A DNA stretch of 64,000 bases from Enterobacter chengduensis. GTDB taxonomy: Bacteria; Pseudomonadota; Gammaproteobacteria; Enterobacterales; Enterobacteriaceae. A program made the position numbers and the translations under genes. The stretch lies in NCBI RefSeq assembly GCF_001984825.2, contig NZ_CP043318.1, positions 1,798,001 to 1,862,000 of the forward strand, given 5' to 3'. Of the stretch, positions 22,077 through 32,225 are shown piece after piece; position 1 is the first letter of the stretch; every line of letters begins with the position of its first letter. The notes under the pieces are model-generated. The model saw only the letters and a list, made by a program, of their open reading frames with translations. It did not search any database and had not been told where the DNA came from.

Positions 22077-23183
22077 TTAGAACTGGTAGGTTACGCCCAC
22101 AGCAGCCATATCGTCGTTGCCGTTCAGACCGCCAACGGCTTTCGCGTAGTCGGTGTCTTTGTCCAGCAGGTTGATGTAGTAGTCAGCCCACACGTTGAAG
22201 TTCTTGTTGAAGTAGTAAGTGGTACCAACCTGGATGAATTTAGCCAGATCTGCATCGCCACCGCTGAAGCCGCCGACGGCAGCCAGGTCTTTACCTTTGG
22301 TCTGCACGTAGGAGATCGCTGGACGCAGGCCGAAGTCGAACTGGTACTGAGCAACCACTTCGAAGTTCTGCGTTTTGTTAGCAAAACCAGCATCACCGCT
22401 AGAACCGGTACGGGTGGTGTTACGCGTTTCAGCATAGGTGGTTGCCAGGTACAGGTTGTTAGCGTCGTATTTCAGACCAACACCCCATGCTTCAGCTTTA
22501 TCACCCTGACCATCAGCTTTCTGATTCAGAGTACGGTTTGCGTTGCTGTAAGATGCGATTGCACCGAAGCCTTCGCCGAAATCGTAGCCCAGGGAGTAGC
22601 CTACGCCGTCACCGTTAGAGGTTTTAACGTCAGAGCGGTCGTTTTTGCCCTGGTACTGAACGCCCATGCTCAGGCCGTCCACCAGACCGAAGAAGTTGCT
22701 GTTACGGTAGGTCAGCAGGCCGGTGCTGCGGCTGGTCATAAAGTTATCAACGTAGTTGCCGCCCCAGGTCATACCGGAGAAGGATGGCGCCATATCGGTG
22801 TAAGATTCTACGTCGTAAACGATACCGTAGTTACGACCGTAGTCGATGCTGCCAGCCTCGCCCGCTTTCAGGCCAGCAAATGCCAGACGGTTTTTGTTAG
22901 TCTGTGCGCCGCCTTCGGCCTGGTTAGCCGCGAAACGGTATTCCCACTGGCCATAACCGGTCAGCTGGTCGTTGATCTGGGTTTCGCCTTTGAAACCGAT
23001 CTGCGCGTAGGTCGCGTCGTTATTGTTGGTGTTATCACCGGAGGTCACGAAATCGTGCTCGGCGTTAACTTTCCCGTAGAAGTCCAGTTTGTTGCCGTTC
23101 TTGTTATAGATTTCTGCAGCGTTCGCTGCACCGGCTACCAGCAGGGCAGGGATTACCACTGCCAGAATATTGCGCTTCATCAT
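22077..23183 (-). CDS. ompF: Outer membrane porin OmpF (Omp35-like)
   Basis: This is a general trimeric 16-strand porin. The 368-residue precursor has a signal peptide ([22 protein letters not shown]) cut before [16 protein letters not shown] and the closing strand AVGVTYQF with terminal Phe. Synteny (asnS-ompF-aspC) and the conserved promoter identify it as the ompF orthologue, called Omp35/OmpK35 in related genera. The constriction loop L3 reads [20 protein letters not shown], in place of the PEFGGD motif of E. coli OmpF. The first of two adjacent ATGs is chosen from the GAGGG ribosome site. Osmoregulation by OmpR is expected. Confidence 0.93.
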   Translation of the reverse strand: MMKRNILAVVIPALLVAGAANAAEIYNKNGNKLDFYGKVNAEHDFVTSGDNTNNNDATYAQIGFKGETQINDQLTGYGQWEYRFAANQAEGGAQTNKNRLAFAGLKAGEAGSIDYGRNYGIVYDVESYTDMAPSFSGMTWGGNYVDNFMTSRSTGLLTYRNSNFFGLVDGLSMGVQYQGKNDRSDVKTSNGDGVGYSLGYDFGEGFGAIASYSNANRTLNQKADGQGDKAEAWGVGLKYDANNLYLATTYAETRNTTRTGSSGDAGFANKTQNFEVVAQYQFDFGLRPAISYVQTKGKDLAAVGGFSGGDADLAKFIQVGTTYYFNKNFNVWADYYINLLDKDTDYAKAVGGLNGNDDMAAVGVTYQF

Positions 23184-23300
23184 TATTTATTACCCTCATT
23201 GGTTTTTTTATGACACTCGCCACTGCCGTCAATAAATTCTGTCAATAAATATTTCCGGAACTATTGATGAGAGTTTGGTGTCTTTATGTATCTGACAGGC
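23184..23300 (-). promoter_or_regulatory. ompF 5' untranslated leader
   Basis: About 110 bases between the -10 box and the ATG are nearly identical, from memory, to the E. coli ompF leader (ACACCAAACTCTCATCAATAG, TTATTGACGGCAGTG and ATAAAAAAACCAATGAGGG). In E. coli the antisense RNA MicF pairs with the ribosome-binding part of this leader. micF itself is not in the window. Confidence 0.75.
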
Positions 23301-23329
23301 ATCTTTCCATTCGGCGAAGCGTTTCGCTA
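23301..23329 (-). promoter_or_regulatory. ompF promoter
   Basis: On the minus strand TAGCGA (-35, 23324-23329) and AAAGAT (-10, 23301-23306) are separated by 17 bases, the same boxes known for E. coli ompF. Both are poor matches to consensus, in keeping with dependence on OmpR. Confidence 0.8.
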
Positions 23330-23334
23330 GCCTG

Positions 23335-23394
23335 AAAGTGCTACAATTCTCAAGATTAAGTAACATAAAGAAAATATGTGTAACTAAATGTGTA
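23335..23394 (-). promoter_or_regulatory. Tandem OmpR-binding sites upstream of ompF
   Basis: Three near-contiguous 20-bp elements can be read on the minus strand: a GTTACACATATT-containing F1 (about 23373-23394), a CTTTATGTTACTT-containing F2 (23355-23374), and F3 ending in TTGTAGCACTTT (23335-23354), which abuts the -35 box. The arrangement parallels the E. coli F1-F2-F3 cluster bound by OmpR-P. Assignment is by resemblance. Confidence 0.65.
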
Positions 23395-23741
23395 TTTTTG
23401 GGAACTTTGTGAAGCACCTCAAACTTCAGAACGACCTGGCGAATTAAACGCCAGGATCTATTCTATATATATGAATTGCTTATGATTAATTGAGATAAAG
23501 GCGATTCGTATAAACAGACAGTAAACGACTCTGTTTTTCTTATGACCCCGAAAAGACTTCTGGATGGCTGTAAAAGTGGTTGAAATTTGTGCTATCGCTT
23601 GAGGATGTAATAATCGCAATAAGAATAGGGTTTATTTTTTGTCTCTGGATATTTCGCGGAAACAAAACGTAACAGGTAGTGGTTGTGACGGGGTGATGGT
23701 TTAAAGACGCTGACTTTACGCTGACGAAAACTGACAATACA
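23395..23741. other. Gene-free AT-rich region between ompF and asnS
   Basis: About 350 bases contain no convincing reading frame. It holds a small hairpin (CCTGGCG/CGCCAGG, 23435-23455), AT-rich tracts near 23460-23490 (CTATATATATG) and the distant upstream part of the ompF promoter, where further OmpR or IHF sites are known in E. coli. I could not place such sites with confidence. The asnS terminator closes the region on the right. Confidence 0.5.
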
Positions 23742-23774
23742 GAATAAAATAATGGCCAGCATGTGCTGGCCATT
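23742..23774 (-). terminator. Rho-independent terminator of asnS
   Basis: On the minus strand the stem AATGGCCAGCA/TGCTGGCCATT is followed by ATTTTATT, 15 bases after the asnS stop. Confidence 0.88.
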
Positions 23775-23789
23775 TTGGTGTTTTAACGA

Positions 23790-25190
23790 TTAGAAGCTGG
23801 CGTTACGTGGCGTACGTGGGAAAGGAATCACGTCGCGTACGTTCTGGACACCGGTCACGTAGGCGATCAAACGCTCGAAGCCCAGACCAAAACCGGCGTG
23901 CGGCACGGTACCGTAACGACGCAGATCGCGGTACCAGCTGTAGTCGGCAGGGTTGAGCCCCATCTCTTCCATACGTGCGTCCAGCACGTCAAGACGCTCT
24001 TCACGCTGAGAACCCCCGATGATTTCACCGATGCCCGGCGCCAGGACGTCCATCGCTGCCACGGTTTTACCGTCTTCGTTAAGGCGCATATAGAAGGCCT
24101 TAATGTCTTTCGGGTAGTTTTTCACGACAACCGGCGCTTTGAAGTGCTTCTCAGCCAGGTAACGCTCATGCTCGGAAGAGAGATCCACGCCCCAGTAAAC
24201 CGGGTTCTCAAACTTCTCACCGCATTTCTCGAGGATAGCTACCGCATCGGTATAGTCCACCTGGGCAAAGTCAGAGGACACAAAGCGCTCCAGACGTGCA
24301 ATCGCTTCGTTATCGACACGCTCGGCGAAGAATTTCATGTCGTCAGGACGCTCTTCCAGCACCGCTTTGAAGACATACTTCAGCATCGCTTCCGCCAGAC
24401 CCGCAACGTCGTCGAGGTCGGCAAACGCCACTTCAGGTTCCAGCATCCAGAATTCCGCCAGATGACGGCTGGTGTTGGAGTTTTCGGCGCGGAAGGTTGG
24501 GCCAAAGGTGTAGATCTTAGACAGCGCGCAGGCGTACGTTTCGCCGTTGAGCTGGCCGGATACGGTCAGGAAGGCTTCTTTACCAAAGAAGTCTTTGTCG
24601 TAGTCCACTTTACCTTCCGGCGTGCGCGGCAGGTTTTCCATGTCCAGCGTGGAAACGCGGAACATCTCACCCGCACCTTCCGTATCGGACGCGGTGATAA
24701 GCGGAGTAGACACCCAGAAGTAACCCTGCTCATCGAAGAAACGATGCAGCGCCTGCGCCAGCGTGTGACGCACGCGCGCCACCGCACCAATCAGGTTGGT
24801 ACGCGGACGCAGGTGGGCAACTTCACGCAGATATTCGATGCTGTGACGTTTTGCCGCCATCGGGTAGGTGTCCGGATCTTCAACCCAGCCGGTGACTTCA
24901 ACGGCTGTGGCCTGAATTTCGAAACTCTGGCCCTGGCCCGGGGATGCCACGACCACGCCGGTGACAATAACGGAACAGCCCGTCGTCAGGTGCAGAACGT
25001 CATCATTGTAATTGGGCAGAGAATTATTAATGACGGCCTGTACAGGATCAAAGCAGGAACCGTCATAGACGGCGAGGAAGGAGATGCCAGCTTTAGAATC
25101 TCGGCGGGTACGCACCCATCCGCGCACGGTGACTTGTTGGTCAACGGCGACACGGCCCTGGAGTACGTCGGCTACAGGCACAACGCTCAT
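23790..25190 (-). CDS. asnS: Asparaginyl-tRNA synthetase
   Basis: AsnRS is a class IIb synthetase that charges tRNA-Asn. The 466 residues match E. coli exactly. An N-terminal OB-fold anticodon domain ([20 protein letters not shown]) is followed by the class II core with motif 2 [22 protein letters not shown] and motif 3 [15 protein letters not shown]. The start [10 protein letters not shown] is used rather than an in-frame ATG 15 codons upstream, because AGAGAATATT precedes it and it agrees with the family. pncB is upstream on the same strand with its own terminator. Confidence 0.98.
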   Translation of the reverse strand: MSVVPVADVLQGRVAVDQQVTVRGWVRTRRDSKAGISFLAVYDGSCFDPVQAVINNSLPNYNDDVLHLTTGCSVIVTGVVVASPGQGQSFEIQATAVEVTGWVEDPDTYPMAAKRHSIEYLREVAHLRPRTNLIGAVARVRHTLAQALHRFFDEQGYFWVSTPLITASDTEGAGEMFRVSTLDMENLPRTPEGKVDYDKDFFGKEAFLTVSGQLNGETYACALSKIYTFGPTFRAENSNTSRHLAEFWMLEPEVAFADLDDVAGLAEAMLKYVFKAVLEERPDDMKFFAERVDNEAIARLERFVSSDFAQVDYTDAVAILEKCGEKFENPVYWGVDLSSEHERYLAEKHFKAPVVVKNYPKDIKAFYMRLNEDGKTVAAMDVLAPGIGEIIGGSQREERLDVLDARMEEMGLNPADYSWYRDLRRYGTVPHAGFGLGFERLIAYVTGVQNVRDVIPFPRTPRNASF

Positions 25191-25314
25191 AATATTCTCT
25201 CTGTTAATAGTCGGAAAAAATAAACACTTGTCCACCCTTATGGGGGATATCTATGTTACCTGCCATCCGCCATCAGACAAGTAAATTTCGCAGTCAAAAG
25301 AGAAGAATTGAGAA

Positions 25315-25347
25315 ATTAATAAGAAGAGGGGAGCCATCAAGGCTCCC
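25315..25347 (-). terminator. Terminator of pncB
   Basis: On the minus strand the stem GGGAGCC/GGCTCCC with a TTGAT loop is followed by CTCTTCTTATT. The T-run is interrupted, but position and stem are convincing. Confidence 0.75.
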
Positions 25348-25355
25348 GTAAGCGC

Positions 25356-26558
25356 TTAACTGGCTTTTTTAATCTGCGGGAGATCGAACGCTTTGCGCAG
25401 CGCGCGGACAAACGCTTTGTCATGGCAGATGGTTTTGCCCGGGCTGTCGGAGAGTTTTGCTACCGGCTTGCCGTTACATTCCACCAGCTTTATCACGATG
25501 TTCAGTGGTTTCACCTGTGGAATATCGCAGGTCAAACGGGTACCAATCCCGAAGCTCAGGTTCACCCGGCTGTTGAAATGGCGATAGAGGTCGACCGCTT
25601 TCGCCAGGTCGAGATTGTCCGAGAAGACCAGCACCTTGCTCATCGGGTCGATGCCGAGCTTCTCGTAATGGGCAATCGCCTTCTCGCCCCACTCAACCGG
25701 ATCCCCGGAGTCGTGGCGTAACCCCTGGTAACGTTCCGCGAACTCAGGACCAAAGTCGCGCAGGAAGGCATCCATCGTAATACAGTCCGTAAGGGCGATC
25801 CCGAGTTGGTTCGGGTACTCATTAAGCCATGCGGCCAGCGCCGCGCGCTGGCTGTTGGCCAGATCGGGGCTGATCTGCTGATGCGCCTGGAACCACTCGT
25901 GCGCCTGGGTGCCCATTGGCGTCAGGCCGAGGCGGCGGGCCAGATCGTAGTTACTGGTGCCCACGAACCACGGCTCCTGCTGCAGTCGTTTAACGATGGC
26001 CTCCTGAACGTCGCGCGAGAAGCGGCGACGGGTGCCAAAGTCCATCAGGCGGAAGCGGGACATGTCCAGCCCTGCGGTCAGCGTGGAGAAGTCAGCGAGT
26101 TTATTTTCCAGCGCGGCAACCGCCTGCGCGACGCCCGTTTCCGGTGAACGGTAGCGGTGAGCCAGTTCGCTGATGACCGCCAGAAGCGGCACTTCCCACA
26201 TGATCACTTCCCGCCACGGACCTTCAAGGCGAATATCCAGCTTGCCGTTATCGTTAACCACGGTGACCTGCTCCGGCTTATAGCGGAAGTCGCGCAGCCA
26301 GTTCAGGTAGTCGGCTTTGAAGAAAGGCAGGCCAGAAAGCCACTGATATTCCTCGTCCTGCAGCGTTAGATGCTGCATAGCATCGACCTGTTCACGAATG
26401 GTGTCTGCGTAGATACCGAGCAGGTCGTCGCCACGACAGCGGAATTCCGCCGCGACATGCACGTCATAGTAGTGGTGGAAAACGGCTTGCTGCATATGCA
26501 GTTTATACGCGTCGGTATCCAGCAACGTATGCAGAACTGGAGAAGCGAATTGAGTCAT
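25356..26558 (-). CDS. pncB: Nicotinate phosphoribosyltransferase
   Basis: PncB converts nicotinate, PRPP and ATP to nicotinate mononucleotide in the Preiss-Handler salvage branch of NAD synthesis. The 400 residues match E. coli. The phosphorylatable His of the Salmonella enzyme corresponds to H220 in [11 protein letters not shown]. Other family signatures are [12 protein letters not shown] (172-183), LRHDSGDP and GIGTRLTCD. The ATG giving [10 protein letters not shown] is chosen over an upstream in-frame start. A NadR box lies 30 bases upstream, so repression at high NAD is expected. It is divergent from pepN. Confidence 0.97.
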   Translation of the reverse strand: MTQFASPVLHTLLDTDAYKLHMQQAVFHHYYDVHVAAEFRCRGDDLLGIYADTIREQVDAMQHLTLQDEEYQWLSGLPFFKADYLNWLRDFRYKPEQVTVVNDNGKLDIRLEGPWREVIMWEVPLLAVISELAHRYRSPETGVAQAVAALENKLADFSTLTAGLDMSRFRLMDFGTRRRFSRDVQEAIVKRLQQEPWFVGTSNYDLARRLGLTPMGTQAHEWFQAHQQISPDLANSQRAALAAWLNEYPNQLGIALTDCITMDAFLRDFGPEFAERYQGLRHDSGDPVEWGEKAIAHYEKLGIDPMSKVLVFSDNLDLAKAVDLYRHFNSRVNLSFGIGTRLTCDIPQVKPLNIVIKLVECNGKPVAKLSDSPGKTICHDKAFVRALRKAFDLPQIKKAS

Positions 26559-26587
26559 AGGTGCGCAGTAGCATCCTCTCACAGGAG

Positions 26588-26605
26588 CGTTTAGTACAAT
26601 AAACA
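26588..26605 (-). promoter_or_regulatory. NadR operator at pncB
   Basis: On the minus strand TGTTTA-N6-TAAACG matches the NadR palindrome TGTTTA-N6-TAAACA except for the last base. It overlaps the expected transcription start, just downstream of the TATACT -10 box at 26613-26618. Confidence 0.8.
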
Positions 26606-26812
26606 ACTCCGGAGTATACCTTGTTTAGTGATTTATTGAACCCCGATCACAACATAAGCGCGTTTTTGGGTCGAGGGCATTTTGTGCCCCGTGTTATACA
26701 AATGTAGCAAAAAAGGGTTTTGCCCCTGAAAAGATGAACATTCTGCATAGCGCGATTTGTGCAACAGGAATATATTGAAACGTTACTCGACAAACGATGC
26801 ATAAGGTTTTCT

Positions 26813-29425
26813 ATGACACAACAGCCACAAGCCAAATACCGCCACGACTACCGTGCGCCGGATTACCTGATTAGCGAAATCGATCTGACTTTTGACCTGG
26901 ATGCCACTAAAACCGTTGTGACGGCGGTGAGCCAGGTGACGCGCCACGGCGCAACTGCGGTGCCGCTGCGTCTGGACGGTGAAGACCTGACGCTGGTCTC
27001 CCTGCATATTAATGATGAAGCCTGGTCGGACTATAAAGAAGAAAATAACCAGCTGGTCATCGACAACCTGCCGGAGCAGTTTACGCTGCGCATCGTCAAT
27101 GAAATCAGCCCGGCCGCCAACACCGCGCTGGAAGGGCTTTACCAGTCCGGCGTGGCGCTGTGTACCCAGTGTGAAGCGGAAGGGTTCCGCCATATTACCT
27201 GGTATCTTGACCGCCCGGACGTCCTGGCGCGCTTCACCACCAAAATCATCGCCGATAAAACCCTGTATCCCTTCCTGCTCTCCAACGGTAACCGCGTAGG
27301 CGAAGGCGAGCTGGAGAATGGCCGTCACTGGGTGCAGTGGCAGGATCCGTTCCCGAAACCGTGCTACCTGTTCGCGCTGGTGGCAGGGGACTTCGACGTG
27401 CTGCGCGACACCTTCAAAACCCGCTCAGGCCGCGACGTGGCGCTGGAGCTGTTTGTCGATCGCGGCAACCTCGACCGCGCGCCGTGGGCGATGACTTCGC
27501 TGATCAACTCCATGAAGTGGGACGAAGAGCGCTTCGGCCTCGAATACGATCTCGACATCTATATGATCGTCGCCGTCGATTTCTTCAACATGGGCGCCAT
27601 GGAGAATAAAGGCCTGAACGTCTTTAACTCCAAATACGTGCTGGCGCGCACCGATACCGCAACGGACAAAGACTATCTCGATATTGAACGCGTCATCGGC
27701 CACGAGTATTTCCACAACTGGACCGGTAACCGCGTCACCTGCCGCGACTGGTTCCAGCTGAGCCTGAAAGAGGGCCTGACCGTCTTCCGCGATCAGGAGT
27801 TCAGCTCCGATCTGGGTTCACGCGCGGTGAACCGCATCAATAACGTGCGCACCATGCGCGGCCTGCAGTTTGCGGAAGATGCCAGCCCGATGGCGCACCC
27901 GATCCGTCCGGATAAAGTCATCGAGATGAACAACTTTTACACCCTGACGGTGTATGAGAAGGGCGCTGAAATTATCCGCATGATCCACACCCTGCTGGGT
28001 GAAGAGAACTTCCAGAAAGGGATGCAGCTCTACTTCGAGCGTCACGACGGCAGCGCGGCCACCTGCGACGATTTTGTCCAGGCGATGGAAGATGCCTCTA
28101 ACGTGGATCTCTCCCACTTCCGCCGCTGGTACAGCCAGGCCGGTACGCCGGTTGTCACCGTCAAAGACGACTACAATCCGGAAACCGAGCAGTACACGCT
28201 GACCATCAGCCAGCGCACGCCGCCGACGGCAGAGCAGGAAGAGAAATACCCGCTGCATATTCCGTTCAGCATTGAGCTGTACGATAACGAAGGCAACGTC
28301 ATCCCGCTGCAGAAGGGCGGCCACCCGGTACACCACGTGCTGAACGTGACCCAGGCCGAGCAGACCTTTATCTTCGATAACGTCTACTTCCAGCCGGTGC
28401 CTGCGCTGCTGTGTGAATTCTCCGCGCCGGTGAAGCTGGAGTACAAGTGGAGCGATCAGCAACTGACGTTACTGATGCGCCACGCGCGTAACGACTTCTC
28501 CCGCTGGGATGCGGCGCAGAGCCTGCTGGCGACCTACATCAAGCTTAACGTAAACCGTCATCAGCAGGGCCAGCCGCTGTCGCTGCCCGTTCACGTAGCT
28601 GACGCGTTCCGCGCGATCCTGCTGGATGAGAAGATTGACCCGGCGCTGGCCGCTGAAATTCTGACCCTGCCGTCAGCGACTGAAATCGCCGAGTTGTTCG
28701 AAATTATCGATCCGATTGCGATCGCGGCGGTGCGTGAAGCGCTGACCCGCACGCTGGCTGCTGAACTGGCGGACGAGTTCCTCGCCATCTATAACGCCAA
28801 CAAGCTTGACGCCTATCGCGTTGAGCACGCGGACATTGGTAAACGTTCTCTGCGCAACAACTGCCTGCGCTATCTGGCGTTCGGTGAAACCGAGCTGGCG
28901 AATAACCTGGTGAGCAAGCAATATCACGACGCGGATAACATGACCGACGCGCTGGCGGCGCTGGGCGCAAGCGTTGCTGCCGAACTGCCGTGCCGCGATG
29001 CGCTAATGCAGGAGTACGACGACAAGTGGCATCAGGATGGCCTGGTGATGGACAAGTGGTTCATCCTGCAGGCGACCAGCCCGGCGGCCGATGCGCTCAG
29101 CAAGGTGCGCAGCCTGCTGAAGCATCGTTCGTTCACCATGAGTAACCCGAACCGCGTGCGTTCCCTGATTGGCGCGTTTGCCAGCAGCAACCCGGCGGCG
29201 TTCCACGCCGAAGACGGCAGCGGTTATCAGTTCATGGTGGAAATGCTGACCGAGCTGAACAGCCGTAACCCGCAGGTGGCGTCGCGCCTGATTGAGCCGC
29301 TGATCCGTCTGAAACGCTACGATGCGAAGCGTCAGGCGAAGATGCGTGCCGCGCTTGAGCAGCTGAAAGGGCTGGAAAACCTGTCTGGCGATCTGTACGA
29401 GAAGATTGCTAAGGCACTGGCCTGA
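26813..29425 (+). CDS. pepN: Aminopeptidase N
   Basis: PepN is the main broad-specificity M1 zinc aminopeptidase and acts at the end of cytosolic protein breakdown. The 870 residues equal E. coli. It shows the exopeptidase motif GAMEN (about 261-265), the zinc site HEYFHNWTGNR (H297, E298, H301) with the third ligand E320 in LKEGLTVFRD, and the long helical C-terminal domain. The start MTQQPQAKYRHDYRAPDY follows ATAAGGTTTTCT; an in-frame ATG 18 codons upstream is ignored. It is divergent from pncB, with 254 bases between the two start codons. Confidence 0.98.
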   Translation: MTQQPQAKYRHDYRAPDYLISEIDLTFDLDATKTVVTAVSQVTRHGATAVPLRLDGEDLTLVSLHINDEAWSDYKEENNQLVIDNLPEQFTLRIVNEISPAANTALEGLYQSGVALCTQCEAEGFRHITWYLDRPDVLARFTTKIIADKTLYPFLLSNGNRVGEGELENGRHWVQWQDPFPKPCYLFALVAGDFDVLRDTFKTRSGRDVALELFVDRGNLDRAPWAMTSLINSMKWDEERFGLEYDLDIYMIVAVDFFNMGAMENKGLNVFNSKYVLARTDTATDKDYLDIERVIGHEYFHNWTGNRVTCRDWFQLSLKEGLTVFRDQEFSSDLGSRAVNRINNVRTMRGLQFAEDASPMAHPIRPDKVIEMNNFYTLTVYEKGAEIIRMIHTLLGEENFQKGMQLYFERHDGSAATCDDFVQAMEDASNVDLSHFRRWYSQAGTPVVTVKDDYNPETEQYTLTISQRTPPTAEQEEKYPLHIPFSIELYDNEGNVIPLQKGGHPVHHVLNVTQAEQTFIFDNVYFQPVPALLCEFSAPVKLEYKWSDQQLTLLMRHARNDFSRWDAAQSLLATYIKLNVNRHQQGQPLSLPVHVADAFRAILLDEKIDPALAAEILTLPSATEIAELFEIIDPIAIAAVREALTRTLAAELADEFLAIYNANKLDAYRVEHADIGKRSLRNNCLRYLAFGETELANNLVSKQYHDADNMTDALAALGASVAAELPCRDALMQEYDDKWHQDGLVMDKWFILQATSPAADALSKVRSLLKHRSFTMSNPNRVRSLIGAFASSNPAAFHAEDGSGYQFMVEMLTELNSRNPQVASRLIEPLIRLKRYDAKRQAKMRAALEQLKGLENLSGDLYEKIAKALA

Positions 29426-29434
29426 TGTAAAAAA

Positions 29435-29464
29435 GCCCGGTGGCGCTGCGCTTACCGGGCCTAC
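29435..29464. repeat. REP-like palindrome after pepN
   Basis: GCCCGGT and ACCGGGC pair around an inner GCGCTGCGC hairpin and are followed by CTAC, the typical enterobacterial REP (PU) layout. It starts nine bases after the pepN stop. Confidence 0.8.
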
Positions 29465-29474
29465 ATAGGGTTTT

Positions 29475-29505
29475 CTCCCTCTCCCCGTGGGAGAGGGCCG
29501 GGATG
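29475..29505. repeat. Second palindromic repeat between pepN and ssuB
   Basis: CCCTCTCCC (29477-29485) pairs with GGGAGAGGG (29489-29497) around CGT and is followed by CCGGGATGAGGG. The sequence resembles a dispersed intergenic palindrome common in Enterobacter and Klebsiella, distinct from REP. It ends seven bases before the ssuB stop and may act as its terminator or mRNA stabiliser. Confidence 0.65.
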
Positions 29506-29511
29506 AGGGCA

Positions 29512-30282
29512 TCAGGCATTAGCCTTAGCTCGCGCTAACTCCGTACCCCCACGCCTCATTACCCGATCCAACACTTCCGCCTCCAGCTCCGCCAGTCGTG
29601 CAGAGCCCACGCGACGAGGTCGAGGAAGATCCACCGTCAGATCCAGACCAATTTTCCCATCCTCTATCAACAGCACCCGATCCGCCATCGCGACGGCTTC
29701 GCTCACGTCATGCGTCACCAGCAGCACCGTAAAGCCGTGCGCCTGCCACAGGGATACAATCAAATCCTGCATTTCGATCCGCGTCAGGGCGTCGAGCGCG
29801 CCAAGGGGCTCATCAAGCAGCAGCAGGCCAGGACGGTGAATCAACGCTCGCGCCAGCGCCACGCGCTGCTTCTGCCCGCCCGAGAGGGCAGCAGGCCATT
29901 CACCCGCTCGATTTTCCAGCCCAACGGCCGCCAGCGCCTGACGGGCTTCGTCCCGCCAGCTGCCCTTAAGACCGAGCCCAACATTGTCGATAACCGTTTT
30001 CCACGGCAGCAGGCGCGCGTCCTGAAACATCATGCGGGTATCGTCCTGAATATTCGCAAGCGGCGTTGTCCCTGCCAGGATGTCGCCGCCGTTGGGGGCT
30101 TCCAGTCCGGCCAGCAGGCGTAGCAGGGTACTCTTGCCGCCGCCGCTGCGCCCGACAACGGCCACAAACTGGCCGGCGGGAATATGCAGATCCAGCCCGT
30201 TAAGAATGGTGTTTTCGCCGTAGCGTTTGGTCACGCCGTTCAGCAGCAACGGCGTTCCCTGGTTCAGTCGTGCCGTATTCAT
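29512..30282 (-). CDS. ssuB: Aliphatic sulfonate ABC transporter ATPase
   Basis: SsuB is the ATPase of the SsuABC importer for alkanesulfonates used as sulfur source. The 256 residues carry Walker [10 protein letters not shown] (44-52), signature LSGGQKQR (133-140), Walker B LLLLDEP (153-159) and [14 protein letters not shown]. The ATG at 30282 ([10 protein letters not shown]) overlaps the ssuC stop by four bases; reading further upstream in frame gives only sequence overlapping ssuC. It is the last gene of ssuEADCB. Confidence 0.97.
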   Translation of the reverse strand: MNTARLNQGTPLLLNGVTKRYGENTILNGLDLHIPAGQFVAVVGRSGGGKSTLLRLLAGLEAPNGGDILAGTTPLANIQDDTRMMFQDARLLPWKTVIDNVGLGLKGSWRDEARQALAAVGLENRAGEWPAALSGGQKQRVALARALIHRPGLLLLDEPLGALDALTRIEMQDLIVSLWQAHGFTVLLVTHDVSEAVAMADRVLLIEDGKIGLDLTVDLPRPRRVGSARLAELEAEVLDRVMRRGGTELARAKANA

Positions 30283-31070
30283 GCTTTCACCTCCTGAAGG
30301 GTATAGGCCGGGTTCCAGCGCAGCCAGCTGCGTTCCAGCCACTGGGCGCTGACGTCGGCGAGTTTGCCGAGCAGGGCATACAGAATGATGGCAACCACCA
30401 CCACGTCCGTTTGCAGGAATTCGCGGGCGTTCATCGCCAGGTAGCCAATGCCGGAGTTGGCCGAGATGGTCTCCGCCACAATCAGCGTCAGCCACATCAG
30501 GCCGAGCGCGAAACGCACCCCAACCATGATGGAGGGCAGGGCGCCCGGCAGAATCACGTGAACAAAGAGGGAAAAACCCGACAAGCCGTAGCTGCGCGCC
30601 ATCTCCACCAGCCCGCGATCGATATTGCGGATGCCGTGCCAGGTGTTGATGTAAATCGGGAACAATGTGCCCAGCGCCACGAGGAAGATCTTGGCGCTCT
30701 CATCGATTCCAAACCACAAAATCACCAGCGGGATCAGCGCCAGATGCGGCACGTTGCGCAGCATCTGTATCGACGTATCCAGCAGCCGCTCGCCCCAGCG
30801 GGACAGGCCGCTGAACAGGCCCAGAACCAGGCCGATGCTGCCGCCGATGGAAAACCCGATTACCGCGCGCCAGGAGCTGATCGCCAGATGCTGCCACAGC
30901 TCGCCGCTCACGCTCAGCGACCAGAACGCTTCTACAACGCCCTCAGGTGAGGGCAGAATGCGGCTCGACAGCCAGCCGGTAGACGACGCGAGCTGCCAGA
31001 GAGCCACAATGCCGACGGGTAAAAACCACGGCGCGGCGCGCAGCAGCCATTTTTGTGAGGTGGCAGACAT
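30279..31070 (-). CDS. ssuC: Aliphatic sulfonate ABC transporter permease
   Basis: SsuC is the inner-membrane permease of the sulfonate importer. The 263 residues (as E. coli) form about six membrane helices and carry the EAA-loop-like segment that contacts SsuB ([28 protein letters not shown]). The ATG at 31070 follows AAGGAGTGACC; an in-frame GTG two codons earlier lies inside that ribosome site and is rejected. Four bases overlap with ssuB. Confidence 0.96.
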   Translation of the reverse strand: MSATSQKWLLRAAPWFLPVGIVALWQLASSTGWLSSRILPSPEGVVEAFWSLSVSGELWQHLAISSWRAVIGFSIGGSIGLVLGLFSGLSRWGERLLDTSIQMLRNVPHLALIPLVILWFGIDESAKIFLVALGTLFPIYINTWHGIRNIDRGLVEMARSYGLSGFSLFVHVILPGALPSIMVGVRFALGLMWLTLIVAETISANSGIGYLAMNAREFLQTDVVVVAIILYALLGKLADVSAQWLERSWLRWNPAYTLQEVKA

Positions 31071-31079
31071 GGTCACTCC

Positions 31080-32225
31080 TTAGCTCTGCGCGGCTTTGCG
31101 TGGAATAAACTCGTTCGCCACGGCTTCGCCCTGAAGCTGCAGCCGCTGCGGCTGCGGAATTTCCGGAATGGCGACGTCCAGGTGCGGGAACAGCAGCTCG
31201 CCCACCTTGTAGGCCTCTTCCAGGTGCGGATAGCCGGAGAGAATAAAGCTGTCGATGCCCAGCTCGGCGTATTCATTGATGCGCGCGGCCACGGTCGGAC
31301 CGTCGCCGACCAGCGCCGTGCCCGCACCGCCGCGCACCAGGCCAACGCCCGCCCACAGGTTCGGGCTAATCTCCAGGTTCTCGCGCTTGCCGTTGTGCAG
31401 GGACGCCATCCGGTGCTGCCCGACGGAGTCGGTTTTGGCAAACGCGGCCTGCGCCTTCGCGATGGTCTCATCATCCAGATGGGAAATCAGACGGTCGGCG
31501 GCCTGCCACGCTTCTTCATTGGTTTCGCGCACAATCACGTGCAGGCGAATACCGAAGCGAACATTGCGGCCATGGGCGGCCGCCTTAGCGCGTACCTGGG
31601 CAATTTTTTCTTTCACCAGCTCGGGCGGTTCGCCCCAGGTCAGATAGAGATCGACCTGCTCGGCCGCCAGATCCAGGGCAACGTCCGACGATCCGCCAAA
31701 ATAGAGCGGCGGGCGCGGCTGCTGCACCGGCGGGAAGTAGAGCTTCGCGTCGCGAACGTGAATATGCTTGCCTTCAAAGGTGACGGTTTCCCCTTCGAGC
31801 AGGCGTCGCCAGACGCGGGTGAACTCGGCGGAGGCCTCATAGCGCTCGGTATGGTCGAGGAACACCCCATCGCCCGCCAGCTCCTGCGGATCGCTGCCCG
31901 TCACCAGGTTAAACAGGGCGCGGCCGTTGGACAGTCTGTCAAGCGTAGCCGCCTGACGCGCCGCCACGGTGGGAGAGACAACGCTCGGGCGTAACGCCAC
32001 CAGGAACTTCAGACGCTGGGTGACCGGGATCATCGACGCGGCGACCAGCCAGGCATCTTCACATGAGCGTCCGGTCGGGATCAGCACCCCGGTGAAGCCG
32101 ATGCGGTCCGCCGCCTGCGCAATCTGCTGCAGGTAGCCGTGGTCAACCGGGCGCGAGCCCTCTTCGGTGCCAAGATAGTGCCCATCACCGTGGGTAGGTA
32201 AAAACCAGAAAAGATTCAGACTCAT
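31080..32225 (-). CDS. ssuD: FMNH2-dependent alkanesulfonate monooxygenase
   Basis: SsuD is a bacterial-luciferase-like TIM-barrel enzyme that uses FMNH2 from SsuE and O2 to split alkanesulfonates into an aldehyde and sulfite. The 381 residues match E. coli. Family segments include [29 protein letters not shown] with the active-site Cys (about residue 54) and [18 protein letters not shown]. The start overlaps the ssuA stop (ATGA). Confidence 0.98.
   Translation of the reverse strand: MSLNLFWFLPTHGDGHYLGTEEGSRPVDHGYLQQIAQAADRIGFTGVLIPTGRSCEDAWLVAASMIPVTQRLKFLVALRPSVVSPTVAARQAATLDRLSNGRALFNLVTGSDPQELAGDGVFLDHTERYEASAEFTRVWRRLLEGETVTFEGKHIHVRDAKLYFPPVQQPRPPLYFGGSSDVALDLAAEQVDLYLTWGEPPELVKEKIAQVRAKAAAHGRNVRFGIRLHVIVRETNEEAWQAADRLISHLDDETIAKAQAAFAKTDSVGQHRMASLHNGKRENLEISPNLWAGVGLVRGGAGTALVGDGPTVAARINEYAELGIDSFILSGYPHLEEAYKVGELLFPHLDVAIPEIPQPQRLQLQGEAVANEFIPRKAAQS

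Noticed and set aside
23540..23773. A 77-codon frame in the ompF-asnS gap
   Set aside because: It overlaps the asnS terminator hairpin, has no ribosome site, and its sequence looks non-coding.
23898..25223. A 441-codon open frame antisense to asnS
   Set aside because: Shadow of asnS; the product is rich in Arg, His and Val and matches nothing known.
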